Below are positions 8,678 through 16,728 of a DNA stretch of 64,000 bases, piece after piece. The notes under the pieces were generated by a model. It worked only from the letters and a program-made list of their open reading frames with translations, made no database searches and was not told the origin of the DNA. How positions within the stretch are numbered: position 1 is the stretch's first letter; the number at the start of each line of letters is the position of its first letter. A program made the translations under genes and the position numbers. Source of the stretch: Streptomyces sp. APSN-46.1 (GTDB lineage Bacteria > Actinomycetota > Actinomycetes > Streptomycetales > Streptomycetaceae); contig NZ_JALGRF010000008.1 in NCBI RefSeq assembly GCF_022815725.1, forward strand, positions 1-64,000, in the 5' to 3' direction.

Positions 8678-9334
8678 GTGCTTCACGATCTCTTCCCGCC
8701 GGGCATCCAGCACGCCCTGGACCTCGCGGGCATTTTTGTCTTCGCCACCGCGGGCGCGCTGCTCGCCGTCCGCAAGAACTTCGACGTCTTCGGCATCTGC
8801 GTCCTCGCGCTCGTCACCGCCCTGGGCGGCGGCCTCTTCCGCGACCTCGTCATCGGGGCCGTCCCGCCCGCCGCCTTCGGCGAGCTCAGCTTCTTCGTCA
8901 CGCCGCTGGTCGCGGCGGCGATCGTGTTCTTCCTCCACCCGGAGGTGCAGCGGATCAACCGCGCCATCAACGTGTTCGACGCCGCCGGGCTCGCGCTGTT
9001 CTGCGTCACGGGCACGACCAAGGCCTACGAGTTCGGCCTCGGCCTCACCGCGTCCGCCGCGCTCGGCCTCGCGACGGCGGTCGGGGGCGGCGTACTGCGC
9101 GACGTGCTCGTCAACGAGGTGCCGTCGCTGCTGCGCGACCGCGAGATGTACGCCGTGCCCGCGATCGTCGGCGCCTCGATGGTGGCCGTGTTCATCGGCT
9201 TCGAGGTGCTCAACCCGGTCACCACCGGGCTCGCCATCGTCACGACGTTCTTGCTGCGCATCCTGGCGATCCGCTACCACTGGCGGGCGCCGCTGGCCTG
9301 GAACCGGCGCTCCGCGGTGGCCGAGGAACCGTAG
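8678..9334 (+). CDS. TRIC-like / UPF0126 membrane protein, predicted cation channel
   Basis: A 218-residue membrane protein with about seven helices in two similar halves. Each half carries the glycine motif of the family: TALGGGLFRDLVIG near residue 48 and TAVGGGVLRDVLVNEVP near residue 135. Relatives form trimeric cation channels (TRIC, YadS family). The GTG at 8678 is chosen because it places the start directly before the first helix, although the ribosome site (GGGG) is weak; the frame is open far upstream through the previous operon's terminator. It appears to be a single-gene unit. Confidence 0.85.
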   Translation: MLHDLFPPGIQHALDLAGIFVFATAGALLAVRKNFDVFGICVLALVTALGGGLFRDLVIGAVPPAAFGELSFFVTPLVAAAIVFFLHPEVQRINRAINVFDAAGLALFCVTGTTKAYEFGLGLTASAALGLATAVGGGVLRDVLVNEVPSLLRDREMYAVPAIVGASMVAVFIGFEVLNPVTTGLAIVTTFLLRILAIRYHWRAPLAWNRRSAVAEEP

Positions 9335-9341
9335 TTTTGAA

Positions 9342-9361
9342 AAGCTACCGCTTAGTAGCTT
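9342..9361. promoter_or_regulatory. AT-richer palindrome upstream of the thioesterase gene
   Basis: AAGCTAC and GTAGCTT (7-bp perfect arms) flank six bases, 19 bp before the ATG at 9381. Its lower GC content than the surroundings and its position suggest a repressor operator, for example of a TetR protein encoded elsewhere. Confidence 0.4.
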
Positions 9362-9380
9362 GTCGGTGTACGGTCGCTTT

Positions 9381-10259
9381 ATGTCACACGTAGCAGCCGC
9401 ATCGGCATCGGCAACGGCAACGGCAACCGTCGGCGACAGCGAGTTCGACCGCGACACCGCCCTCTTCCCGCGCGCGGGCGAGCCCGGCGTGTACGACGCG
9501 GAGCTGTCCGCCGGCTGGACGATCATCACCGCCGTCAACGGCGGATACCTGCTGGCCCTGGTCGGCCGGGCCCTTTCGGCGGCGCTGCCGCACCCGGACC
9601 CCTTCACGGTCTCGGCCCACTACCTGAGCGCGTCGGTCCCCGGCCCCGCCGTGATCCGCACCCAGGTGGTCCGGGCCGGCCGCACCCTCTCCACGGGCCA
9701 GGCCTCGCTGTTCCAGTACGACGAGAACGGCGCCGAGGTCGAGCGCATCCGGGTCCTCGCCTCGTACGGCGACCTGGACGCGCTGCCCGACGACGTACGC
9801 ACGACGGCGCTGCCGCCGGTCATCCCGGCGTACGAGGACTGCCTCGGGGCCGAGGCCGGCCCGGCCCCGATCCCCGGAAGCTCCGCCATCGTGGACCGGC
9901 TCCGGCTACGGCTGGACCCGGCGACGGCGGGCTGGGCGGTGGGCGCGCCGTCGGGGAAGGGCGAGATGCGGGCCTGGTTCGAGCTGGCGGACGGCCGGGA
10001 CGCGGATCCGCTGTCGCTGCTGCTGGTGGTGGACGCGCTGCCGCCGACGGTGTTCGACCTGGGCCTGGTCGGATGGGCCCCGACCGTCGAACTCACCACG
10101 CACATCCGCCGCCGCCCGGCGCCTGGGCCGCTGCGGGTGGCGATCGTGACGCGGAACCTGGCCGGGGGATTCCTGGAGGAGGACGCCGAAGTCTGGGACT
10201 CCCAGAACCACCTGGTAGCCCAGTCCCGCCAACTGGCCCGCGCCCCGCGCACGCAATAG
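9381..10259 (+). CDS. Thioesterase-family protein (double hot-dog, TesB-like)
   Basis: A 292-residue soluble protein. After a low-complexity Ala/Ser/Thr N-terminus, the sequence GWTIITAVNGGYLLALVGRAL near residue 46 and PFTVSAHYLSASVPGPAVI match the first hot-dog repeat of acyl-CoA thioesterase-like proteins. The second repeat includes EMRAWFELADGRDADPLSLL and WAPTVELTTHIRRRP. Hydrolysis of an acyl-CoA is the expected activity, substrate unknown. The ATG at 9381 is the first in-frame start after the upstream gene. It is monocistronic: a palindrome precedes it and a strong terminator follows. Confidence 0.82.
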   Translation: MSHVAAASASATATATVGDSEFDRDTALFPRAGEPGVYDAELSAGWTIITAVNGGYLLALVGRALSAALPHPDPFTVSAHYLSASVPGPAVIRTQVVRAGRTLSTGQASLFQYDENGAEVERIRVLASYGDLDALPDDVRTTALPPVIPAYEDCLGAEAGPAPIPGSSAIVDRLRLRLDPATAGWAVGAPSGKGEMRAWFELADGRDADPLSLLLVVDALPPTVFDLGLVGWAPTVELTTHIRRRPAPGPLRVAIVTRNLAGGFLEEDAEVWDSQNHLVAQSRQLARAPRTQ

Positions 10260-10272
10260 GACTGGGTAAAAC

Positions 10273-10298
10273 CAGCCTCGCCGGCGTTTGAGGCGCGG
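10273..10298 (+). repeat. 26-bp dispersed intergenic repeat, copy 3
   Basis: Identical over 26 bp to the reverse complement of 78-103. It runs directly into the terminator hairpin that ends the thioesterase transcript. Confidence 0.8.
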
Positions 10299-10323
10299 CC
10301 TCTGGGGCAGAGCCCCAGAGGCC
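10297..10323 (+). terminator. Terminator after the thioesterase gene
   Basis: Perfect 12-bp arms (10297-10308 and 10312-10323) with an AGA loop, followed by a second small hairpin CCGGG/CCCGG. Confidence 0.8.
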
Positions 10324-10399
10324 CGGGCGCAGCCCGGCTTCACGGAGAGCCGGCGGCGGGGGGAACCGCACGAGTACGGACTCGTAGAATCGGGGGATC

Positions 10400-11563
10400 A
10401 TGGCCTACCTCGACCACGCCGCAACCACTCCGATGCTGCCGGAGGCCGCCGCGGCGATGACCGCGCAGTTCGCCGCCACGGGTAACGCGTCCTCCCTCCA
10501 CGCCGCCGGCCGCCGGGCCCGCCGCACCGTCGAAGAGGCCCGCGAGGCCCTCGCCGACGCCCTGGGCGCCCGCCCGAGCGAGGTGGTCTTCACCGCCGGC
10601 GGCACGGAGGCCGACAACCTCGCCGTCAAGGGGCTCTACTGGGCCCGCCGGGACCAGGACCCCGCCCGGACCCGGGTGCTCGCCAGCCCCGTCGAGCACC
10701 ACGCCGTCCTCGACGCCGTCCACTGGCTCGCGGAGCACGAGGGCGCGCAGGTCGAGTACCTGCCCGTCGACCGCTACGGCCGCGTGCACCCCGAGGCCTT
10801 CCGGGAGGCCGTCGAGCGGAGCCCCGACGACATCGCGCTGGCCACCGTCATGTGGGCCAACAACGAGATCGGCACCGTCCTGCCGGTCCGCGAACTGGCC
10901 GACGTCGCCACCGAGTTCGGCATCCCCCTGCACTCCGACGCAGTCCAGGCCTTCGGGCAGCTCGACGTCCGCTTCGGTGACAGCGGCCTCGCCGCCATGA
11001 CCGTCAGCGGCCACAAGATCGGCGGCCCCTACGGCATCGGCGCGCTGCTGCTCGGCCGCGACCAGACCCCCGTCCCCGTCCTGCACGGCGGCGGCCAGGA
11101 GCGCCACGTCCGCTCCGGCACCCTCGACGTCCCCGCCATCGCGGCCTTCGCGGTGGCCGCCGTACTCGCCGCGGAGCGGCGCGAGCGGTTCGCCGCCGAG
11201 ATCGGCGCGCTGCGCGACGAACTCGTCGCCGCGGTACTGGCCGAGGTGCCCGACGCCGTGCTCGGGGGCGACCCCGTCGACCGGCTTCCGGCCAACGCCC
11301 ACTTCAGCTTCCCCGGCTGCGAGGGGGATTCCCTCCTCCTGCTGCTCGACGCCCAGGGCATCGAGTGCTCCACCGGCTCGGCCTGCACCGCGGGCGTGGC
11401 CCAGCCCAGCCACGTCCTGCTCGCGACCGGCACCGACCCGCAGCTGGCCCGCGGCACCCTGCGGTTCTCCCTCGGGCACACCTCCACCAAGGAGGACGTG
11501 GCCGCCGTGGCCGCCGCCATCGGCCCGGCCGTCGAGCGCGCCCGCACCGCGGGCCTCAGCTAG
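10400..11563 (+). CDS. Cysteine desulfurase (IscS/NifS family)
   Basis: A 387-residue PLP enzyme that takes sulfur from cysteine as an enzyme-bound persulfide. It opens with AYLDHAATTPMLPEA. The PLP-binding lysine is Lys206 in SGHKIGG and the catalytic cysteine is Cys329 in STGSACTAG; HHAV and NNEIGT are the usual cofactor-pocket motifs. The start at 10400 follows CGGGGGA. Its nearest functional partner here is mnmA, 0.7 kb downstream on the same strand, which needs the persulfide for tRNA thiolation; an opposite-strand amidase gene lies between them. The 3' end overlaps that amidase gene by 8 bp (convergent). Confidence 0.93.
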   Translation: MAYLDHAATTPMLPEAAAAMTAQFAATGNASSLHAAGRRARRTVEEAREALADALGARPSEVVFTAGGTEADNLAVKGLYWARRDQDPARTRVLASPVEHHAVLDAVHWLAEHEGAQVEYLPVDRYGRVHPEAFREAVERSPDDIALATVMWANNEIGTVLPVRELADVATEFGIPLHSDAVQAFGQLDVRFGDSGLAAMTVSGHKIGGPYGIGALLLGRDQTPVPVLHGGGQERHVRSGTLDVPAIAAFAVAAVLAAERRERFAAEIGALRDELVAAVLAEVPDAVLGGDPVDRLPANAHFSFPGCEGDSLLLLLDAQGIECSTGSACTAGVAQPSHVLLATGTDPQLARGTLRFSLGHTSTKEDVAAVAAAIGPAVERARTAGLS

Positions 11564-12227
11564 GCCCGGCCAGGGCGAGGGTTTCGCCGACCAGGCGGAT
11601 GTACCGGTCCCAGTCCCAGTGGCGGCCCGGGTCCGTGTGGTCGGTGCCCGGGACCTCGGAGTGGCCCACTATGTGCCTTCGGTCCGCCGGTATGCCGTAC
11701 CTCCGGCAGATGTCGGCGGCCAGCCGCGCCGACGCCGCGTACATCTCGTCCGTGAAGTCCTTCGGCCGGTCCACGAAGCCCACGTGCTCGATGCCGACGC
11801 TGCGCTCGTTCATCGAGCGGTTGCCCGCGTGGAACGCGACGTCCAGTTCGCGCACCATCTGCTCGATGTGGCCGTCCTGGCGCACTATGTAGTGCGCCGA
11901 CGCCTTGTGCCACGGGTTCCGGAAGGCGTCCACCGAGGAGTCGAAGCCGCCCTGTGTGACATGCACGACGATCCGGTCCACCCGGTAGTCGTCCGGCCGG
12001 TCCGCGAGCCGCCAGTTCGCGGGCGACGCCGCCGTCCAGCTCGCGCCCGCGTGGTCCAGCGCGCCCTCCACGCGGGGCTTGGACACCCCCGGCAGCAGCC
12101 ACCAGGCCCGCCCGATCTCATCGCGGCCGGCGATCGCCGCCACAGTGAAGATCCCGAGCCCGCCGAACAGCACCGCCCTGCGGGTCCGGCTCGGCGGCTT
12201 CTTCCCCTTGTTCCCCTGCTCGACCAT
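11556..12227 (-). CDS. Tat-exported N-acetylmuramoyl-L-alanine amidase (amidase_2)
   Basis: A 223-residue zinc amidase. The N-terminus has a twin-arginine motif (SRTRRAVLFGG) and a hydrophobic stretch, so export by Tat with or without cleavage is expected. The catalytic domain shows DRIVVHVTQGG near residue 86 (first zinc His), the substrate-pocket segment NERSVGIEHVG, and GHSEVPGTDHTDPG near 195 with the second zinc site. It cuts the bond between MurNAc and the stem peptide. The ATG at 12227 is chosen over a GTG at 12236 for spacing to GGGGGTGGA. It lies opposite to and between the desulfurase and mnmA; no functional link is implied. Confidence 0.88.
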   Translation of the reverse strand: MVEQGNKGKKPPSRTRRAVLFGGLGIFTVAAIAGRDEIGRAWWLLPGVSKPRVEGALDHAGASWTAASPANWRLADRPDDYRVDRIVVHVTQGGFDSSVDAFRNPWHKASAHYIVRQDGHIEQMVRELDVAFHAGNRSMNERSVGIEHVGFVDRPKDFTDEMYAASARLAADICRRYGIPADRRHIVGHSEVPGTDHTDPGRHWDWDRYIRLVGETLALAGPS

Positions 12228-12295
12228 GTGATCCACCCCCCACAGCCGATAACGCGCTGTGACCCCGCGCGGTTCCCCGTACTCTGGAAGGCGCT

Positions 12296-13459
12296 ATGAC
12301 TGAGAACCTGCCGCGCACCTCCCGCCCCCTCCGCGTCCTGGCCGCCATGTCCGGTGGCGTGGACTCCGCCGTCGCCGCCGCCCGCGCGGTCGAAGCCGGG
12401 CACGACGTGACCGGCGTCCACCTCGCGCTGTCCGCGAACCCGCAGTCCTTCCGGACCGGCGCGCGCGGCTGCTGCACGATCGAGGATTCCCGCGACGCCC
12501 GCCGAGCGGCCGACGTCATCGGCATCCCTTTCTACGTGTGGGACCTCGCCGAGCGATTCCGCGAGGACGTCGTCGAGGACTTCATCTCCGAGTACGAGGC
12601 CGGGCGCACCCCGAACCCCTGTCTGCGCTGCAACGAGAAGATCAAGTTCGCGGCGCTGCTCGACAAGGCGCTCGCCCTCGGCTTCGACGCGGTCTGCACC
12701 GGCCACTACGCCACCGTCGTGCTGAACGAGGACGGCTCGCGCGAGCTGCACCGCGCGTCCGACATGGCCAAGGACCAGTCGTACGTCCTCGGCGTCCTGG
12801 ACGAGAAGCAGCTCGCCCACGCGCTGTTCCCGCTCGGCGACACCCTGACGACGAAGGGCGAGATCCGGGCGGAGGCGGAGCGGCGGGGCCTCGCCGTCGC
12901 GAAGAAGCCCGACAGCCACGACATCTGCTTCATCGCCGATGGCGACACCCAGGGCTTCCTCGCGAAGCGCCTCGGCACGGCGGAGGGCGACATCGTCGAC
13001 GAGTCGGGGGAGAAGGTCGGCACCCACGAGGGCGCGTTCGGCTTCACCATCGGCCAGCGCAAGGGCCTGCGGATCGGGCACCCGGCGGCCGACGGCAAGC
13101 CGCGCTACGTCCTCGACATCTCGCCGGTGAACAACACCGTGACCGTGGGGCCGGCGGAGGCGCTCGACGTCACCGCCCTCACCGCGATCCGCCCGCGCTG
13201 GTGCGGCTCCACGGCCGCCGCCCCGGGCACCTACACCGCGCAGCTGCGTGCCCACGGCGGGGAGACCGAGGTCTTCGCGGAGGTGGTGGACGGCGAGCTG
13301 CGGGTCTCCTTCACGGAGCCGGTCCGCGGGGTCGCCCCCGGCCAGGCGATCGTCCTCTACGACGGCACGCGCGTCGTCGGCTCCGCGACCATCGCCACGA
13401 CCTCGCGAGCCACGGCCGCTACGCCCGCCACGGCCGCTACGCCCGCCACGGCCGTCTGA
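12296..13459 (+). CDS. mnmA: tRNA-specific 2-thiouridylase MnmA
   Basis: A 387-residue enzyme that makes 2-thiouridine at wobble position 34 of Lys, Glu and Gln tRNAs, using sulfur from a cysteine desulfurase. The PP-loop SGGVDSA is at residues 17-23; the catalytic cysteines are Cys109 in TPNPCLRCN and Cys211 in SHDICFI. FTIGQRKGLRIG and the C-terminal barrel are intact. The last 20 residues are a low-complexity Ala/Thr/Pro tail made by tandem DNA repeats. The start ATG 12296 puts the PP-loop at the usual distance. The desulfurase gene upstream on the same strand is the likely sulfur donor. Confidence 0.95.
   Translation: MTENLPRTSRPLRVLAAMSGGVDSAVAAARAVEAGHDVTGVHLALSANPQSFRTGARGCCTIEDSRDARRAADVIGIPFYVWDLAERFREDVVEDFISEYEAGRTPNPCLRCNEKIKFAALLDKALALGFDAVCTGHYATVVLNEDGSRELHRASDMAKDQSYVLGVLDEKQLAHALFPLGDTLTTKGEIRAEAERRGLAVAKKPDSHDICFIADGDTQGFLAKRLGTAEGDIVDESGEKVGTHEGAFGFTIGQRKGLRIGHPAADGKPRYVLDISPVNNTVTVGPAEALDVTALTAIRPRWCGSTAAAPGTYTAQLRAHGGETEVFAEVVDGELRVSFTEPVRGVAPGQAIVLYDGTRVVGSATIATTSRATAATPATAATPATAV
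13411..13455 (+). repeat. 18-bp tandem repeat at the 3' end of mnmA
   Basis: Two full copies of CACGGCCGCTACGCCCGC (13411-13428, 13429-13446) and a partial third encode the ATPATAATPATAV tail. It is probably a slippage product without a role in catalysis. Confidence 0.75.
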
Positions 13460-13511
13460 CCCGCCGGGGGCGCGGCGGGCCGGCACGCCGGCCGTCGGCC
13501 TCAGCCGACGG
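13460..13511. terminator. Cluster of three hairpins between convergent genes
   Basis: Successive stems CCCGCCG/CGGCGGG (13460-13479), GCCGGC/GCCGGC (13479-13492) and CCGTCGGC/GCCGACGG (13492-13511) fill the gap between mnmA and the opposite-strand oxidoreductase; the last overlaps that gene's stop codon. It can serve as a terminator from both sides. Confidence 0.65.
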
Positions 13512-14424
13512 TCAGGACGATCTTGCCCGTCGTGCGCCCCCGCTCGCCGAGTTCGTGGGCCTTCGCCGCGTCGGACAGGGGCAGGACCGTGTCGATCACC
13601 GGGCGCAGCGCGCCGGCCTCGACCAGGGCCGCGATCTCCAGCAGGCCCCGGTAGTCCGGCTCCACCACCGTCCAGCCCGTGTGCACGCCGGGCGCGTCGG
13701 CCGGGACGCCGTCCGGGCCCGGCAGGGTCACCAGATGGCCGCCCGGCTTGAGGACCTTCAGCGAGCGCTCCCCGTACTCGCCGCCGATCGCGTCGATCAC
13801 GACGTCCACGTCGGACACCGCCTCCTCGAAGGCGGTGGAGCGGTAGTCGATCACCTCGTCCGCGCCCAGCTCGCGCAGCAGCCCGTGCTTGGCGGCGCTC
13901 GCGGTGCCGATCACGTACGCGCCCAGCGCCTTGGCGATCTGGACGGCGAGGTGGCCGACGCCGCCGGCCGCCGCGTGCACCAGCACCCGCTGCCCGGCCC
14001 GCAGCCCGGCCGTGTCCACCAGCGCCTGCCAGGCGGTGAGCGCGGCGAGCGGGAGGGCGGCCGCCGCGACGTGGTCGACGCCGGCCGGCTTGCGCGCGAA
14101 GTGCCGGGCGGGCGCGGCCACGTACTCGGCGTACGCGCCGGCCTGGTACGGGAAGCGCGGCATGCCGAAGACCTCGTCGCCCGGCTGGAACAGGGTCACG
14201 CCCGGGCCGACGGCCTCGACCGTGCCGGAGACGTCCCAGCCGACCTGCGGGACCGGCCCCCACGGGATGAAGGCGCCGCTGGCCCGGGTCTTCCAGTCCA
14301 CCGGGTTCACGCCGGCCGCGTGGACCCGTACCAGGATCTCGCCCATGCCCGGCTCCGGCCGGTCCAGCTCGGTCTCGGTCAGTACCTCGGGCCCGCCCCA
14401 CTGGCTGACGACGATGGCGCGCAT
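13501..14424 (-). CDS. NADP-dependent oxidoreductase, quinone reductase type (MDR superfamily)
   Basis: A 307-residue medium-chain reductase. It begins MRAIVVSQWGGPEVL, has the GroES-like domain with VGWDVSGTVEAVG near residue 65, and the nucleotide-binding motif HAAAGGVGHLAVQIAKALGA near residue 145. No structural zinc cysteines are visible, which places it with quinone oxidoreductases rather than zinc alcohol dehydrogenases. The start at 14424 has an excellent ribosome site (GAGGAG on the minus strand); the frame continues upstream into the neighbouring gene, which is not coding here. It is divergent from a GlxA-type regulator that may control it. Confidence 0.88.
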   Translation of the reverse strand: MRAIVVSQWGGPEVLTETELDRPEPGMGEILVRVHAAGVNPVDWKTRASGAFIPWGPVPQVGWDVSGTVEAVGPGVTLFQPGDEVFGMPRFPYQAGAYAEYVAAPARHFARKPAGVDHVAAAALPLAALTAWQALVDTAGLRAGQRVLVHAAAGGVGHLAVQIAKALGAYVIGTASAAKHGLLRELGADEVIDYRSTAFEEAVSDVDVVIDAIGGEYGERSLKVLKPGGHLVTLPGPDGVPADAPGVHTGWTVVEPDYRGLLEIAALVEAGALRPVIDTVLPLSDAAKAHELGERGRTTGKIVLTVG

Positions 14425-14526
14425 GTGTTTCTCCTCAGGTGTGTCGGTGCTGCTGTGGAACCAGCTTCGGCGCCGGAGCGAGGTCATGGTGCTGGCCGTA
14501 CGGCCACCCTGTGACAGGATCTGGCC

Positions 14527-15492
14527 ATGCACAGAATCGCCGTACTCGCCCTCGAAGGGGTCCCTCCGTTCGAGCTCGGGATGCCCTCCCGGGTGTTCGG
14601 CAATGCCCTCGACGACTCGGGGAACCCGCTCTACGAAGTGACCGTCTGCACCGTCGACGGCCGGCCCGTGGCCAGCGACGCGGGCTTCACGGTCGTGGTC
14701 TCCGCGGGCCCCGAGGCGCTCGCGGCGGCCGACACGGTGATCATCCCGCCCACGAACGTCATGGCCGATCTGGAGCAGGGCATGCCCCTGTCCGGGCCGC
14801 TCAGCGCCGCCCTCGCCATGATCCGGCCCGGCACCCGGCTGGTGTCGATCTGCACCGGCACCTACGTGCTCGCCGCCGCCGGGCTGCTCGACGGCCGGCC
14901 GGCCACCACGCACTGGCTCAAGGCGCCGGCCTTCCAGCGGGCCTTCCCGCGCGTCAAGCTCGACGAGGACGTGCTCTTCGTCGACGACGGGGACATCCTC
15001 ACCTCGGCCGGGGTGGCCGCCGGCGTGGACCTCTGCCTCTACCTGGTCCGCCAGGACCACGGCACGGCCGCCGCCAACCGTGCCGCCCGGCTGTGCGTCG
15101 TACCGCCGTGGCGGGACGGAGGCCAGGCCCAGTACATCGACCGGCCCGTCCCCGAACCCACCGTGGCCACGACCACCGCCACCCGCGCCTGGGCCCTGGA
15201 GCGCCTCGCGGAGCCGATCACGCTGGCCGAACTGGCCGCTCACGCCCGGATGAGCCTGCGCACCTTCACCCGGAGGTTCCGCGACGAGGTGGAGATGACG
15301 CCCGTGCAGTGGCTCACCGGCCAACGCCTGGAGGTCGCCCGCCACTTGCTGGAGTCCAGCGATCTGCCGGTCGACCTGGTCGCGCACCGGTCCGGATTCG
15401 GCTCCGCCAACTCCCTGCGCCAGCACATGCGGAGCACCCTCGGCATCTCCCCGATCGCCTACCGGCGCACCTTCCAGCCCGCCCCGGCATGA
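14527..15492 (+). CDS. GlxA-family transcriptional regulator (DJ-1/PfpI domain plus AraC HTH)
   Basis: A 321-residue regulator. Residues 1-170 form a DJ-1/PfpI-like domain (IAVLALEGVPPFELGMPSRVF; the nucleophile-elbow position is VSICTGTYVLAAAGLLDG with a cysteine). Residues 215-315 are an AraC-type double helix-turn-helix, including TLAELAAHARMSLRTFTRRF and GFGSANSLRQHMR. The ligand is unknown. It is divergent from the quinone reductase across about 100 bp and is the natural candidate for its control; a small DUF1330 gene follows on the same strand. Confidence 0.9.
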   Translation: MHRIAVLALEGVPPFELGMPSRVFGNALDDSGNPLYEVTVCTVDGRPVASDAGFTVVVSAGPEALAAADTVIIPPTNVMADLEQGMPLSGPLSAALAMIRPGTRLVSICTGTYVLAAAGLLDGRPATTHWLKAPAFQRAFPRVKLDEDVLFVDDGDILTSAGVAAGVDLCLYLVRQDHGTAAANRAARLCVVPPWRDGGQAQYIDRPVPEPTVATTTATRAWALERLAEPITLAELAAHARMSLRTFTRRFRDEVEMTPVQWLTGQRLEVARHLLESSDLPVDLVAHRSGFGSANSLRQHMRSTLGISPIAYRRTFQPAPA

Positions 15493-15574
15493 CCCCGGAG
15501 GCCATCGCTTCCGGGCCCGTCCTCGTGCAAGATCGGTTCAACGCGACAGCCCCGAACGGAAGATGAGGCCGGAC

Positions 15575-15919
15575 ATGACCGCGTACGCCATCGCCCACAT
15601 ACGTCCCGACACGATGAACGAGGACATCCTGCGGTACATCGAGGAGATCCAGGCGACCATGGACCCCTTCGAGGGCCGCTTCCTCGTCCACGGCCGCGAG
15701 GTGGAGGTCAAGGAGGGCCCCTGGCCCGGCACGGTCGTCATGATCGGCTTCCCGGACATCGAGCGGGCCCGCGCCTGGTACGACTCGCCCGCCTACCAGG
15801 CGATCCTGCCGCTGCGCACGGACCACATCACGGGCGAGGTCATCCTGGTCGAGGGCGTCCCGGCCGACTACGACGCCGCGAAGACGGCCGCCGCCCTGCG
15901 CGAAGCCGCCGGGCTCTGA
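15575..15919 (+). CDS. DUF1330 family protein
   Basis: A 114-residue protein of the ferredoxin-like alpha/beta-barrel group. MTAYAIAHIRPD at the start and the segment VMIGFPDIERARAWYDSPAYQAIL near residue 60 match DUF1330. The ATG at 15575 is chosen because family members start right at the first strand; another ATG lies at 15563. Its function is unknown. It may be co-transcribed with the upstream regulator (about 80 bp gap). Confidence 0.82.
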   Translation: MTAYAIAHIRPDTMNEDILRYIEEIQATMDPFEGRFLVHGREVEVKEGPWPGTVVMIGFPDIERARAWYDSPAYQAILPLRTDHITGEVILVEGVPADYDAAKTAAALREAAGL

Positions 15920-16038
15920 CGGACCCCGCCGCCGGCGTACCGGGCGGCCGTCGCCGGCTGACCCGAGGCGGCCTCCGGGCACCCCCGGCCCGGGCCACGC
16001 GGGCCGAGGGTGGCAGCCGGGGTGCGAGCATGGGCGGC

Positions 16039-16728
16039 ATGGCTACTCATCTGATCACCGGCGCCGGCTCCGGCATCGGCGCCGCCGTCGCCGCCCGGCT
16101 GCACGCCCGCGGCGACGACCTCGTCCTCCTCGCCCGCGACGCCGCCCGGGGCAAGCAGCTCGTCGAGCGGTACCCCGGCGCGACGGCCCTCGTAGGCGAC
16201 CTGGCCGACCCCGACCGGCTGTCGTGGGCCTTCTCCAAGCAGGCCGTCCCCGAGCGGATCGACTCCCTCCTGCACATCGCGGGCATCGTGGACCTCGGCC
16301 CCGTCGGTGACCTGCGCCCCAAGACCTGGCGCCAGCAGCTCAACGTCAACCTGATCGGCCCCGCCGAAGTGACCCGGCTGCTGCTGCCCACCCTGCGGGC
16401 CTCGCACGCCACCGTCGTCTTCGTGAACTCCGGCGCCGGCCTCACCGCGCACGCCGAGTGGGGCGCGTACGCCGCCTCCAAGCACGGGCTCAAGGCCCTC
16501 GCCGACGCCCTGCGCGCCGAGGAGAAGCCGAACGGCATCCGGGTCACCTCCGTCTACCCGGGCCGCACCGCCAGCCCCATGCAGGCCAAGGTGCACTCCC
16601 AGGAGGGCAAGGAGTACGACCCCTCCCGCTGGATCGACCCCGAGTCCGTCGCGACCACCATCGTCATGGCCGTGGACCTGCCCCGCGACGCCGAGATCAA
16701 CGACGTGACCGTGAGGCCCGGCCGATGA
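16039..16728 (+). CDS. Short-chain dehydrogenase/reductase
   Basis: A 229-residue classical SDR. The cofactor motif TGAGSGIG is near residues 7-14, the NAG-equivalent is HIAGIVD near 77, the catalytic Ser is in VFVNSGAG and the Tyr/Lys pair is in YAASKHG (near residue 142). Arg in the second strand (LARDAARG) favours NADP. The substrate is unknown. The ATG at 16039 is preferred over 16030. Its stop overlaps the start of the MetE-like gene (ATGA), so the two are translationally coupled. Confidence 0.9.
   Translation: MATHLITGAGSGIGAAVAARLHARGDDLVLLARDAARGKQLVERYPGATALVGDLADPDRLSWAFSKQAVPERIDSLLHIAGIVDLGPVGDLRPKTWRQQLNVNLIGPAEVTRLLLPTLRASHATVVFVNSGAGLTAHAEWGAYAASKHGLKALADALRAEEKPNGIRVTSVYPGRTASPMQAKVHSQEGKEYDPSRWIDPESVATTIVMAVDLPRDAEINDVTVRPGR

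Noticed and set aside
11885..14401. Long minus-strand frame across mnmA and the quinone reductase gene
   Set aside because: It runs in a different frame through two recognised proteins and is rich in Gly/Arg without domain features.
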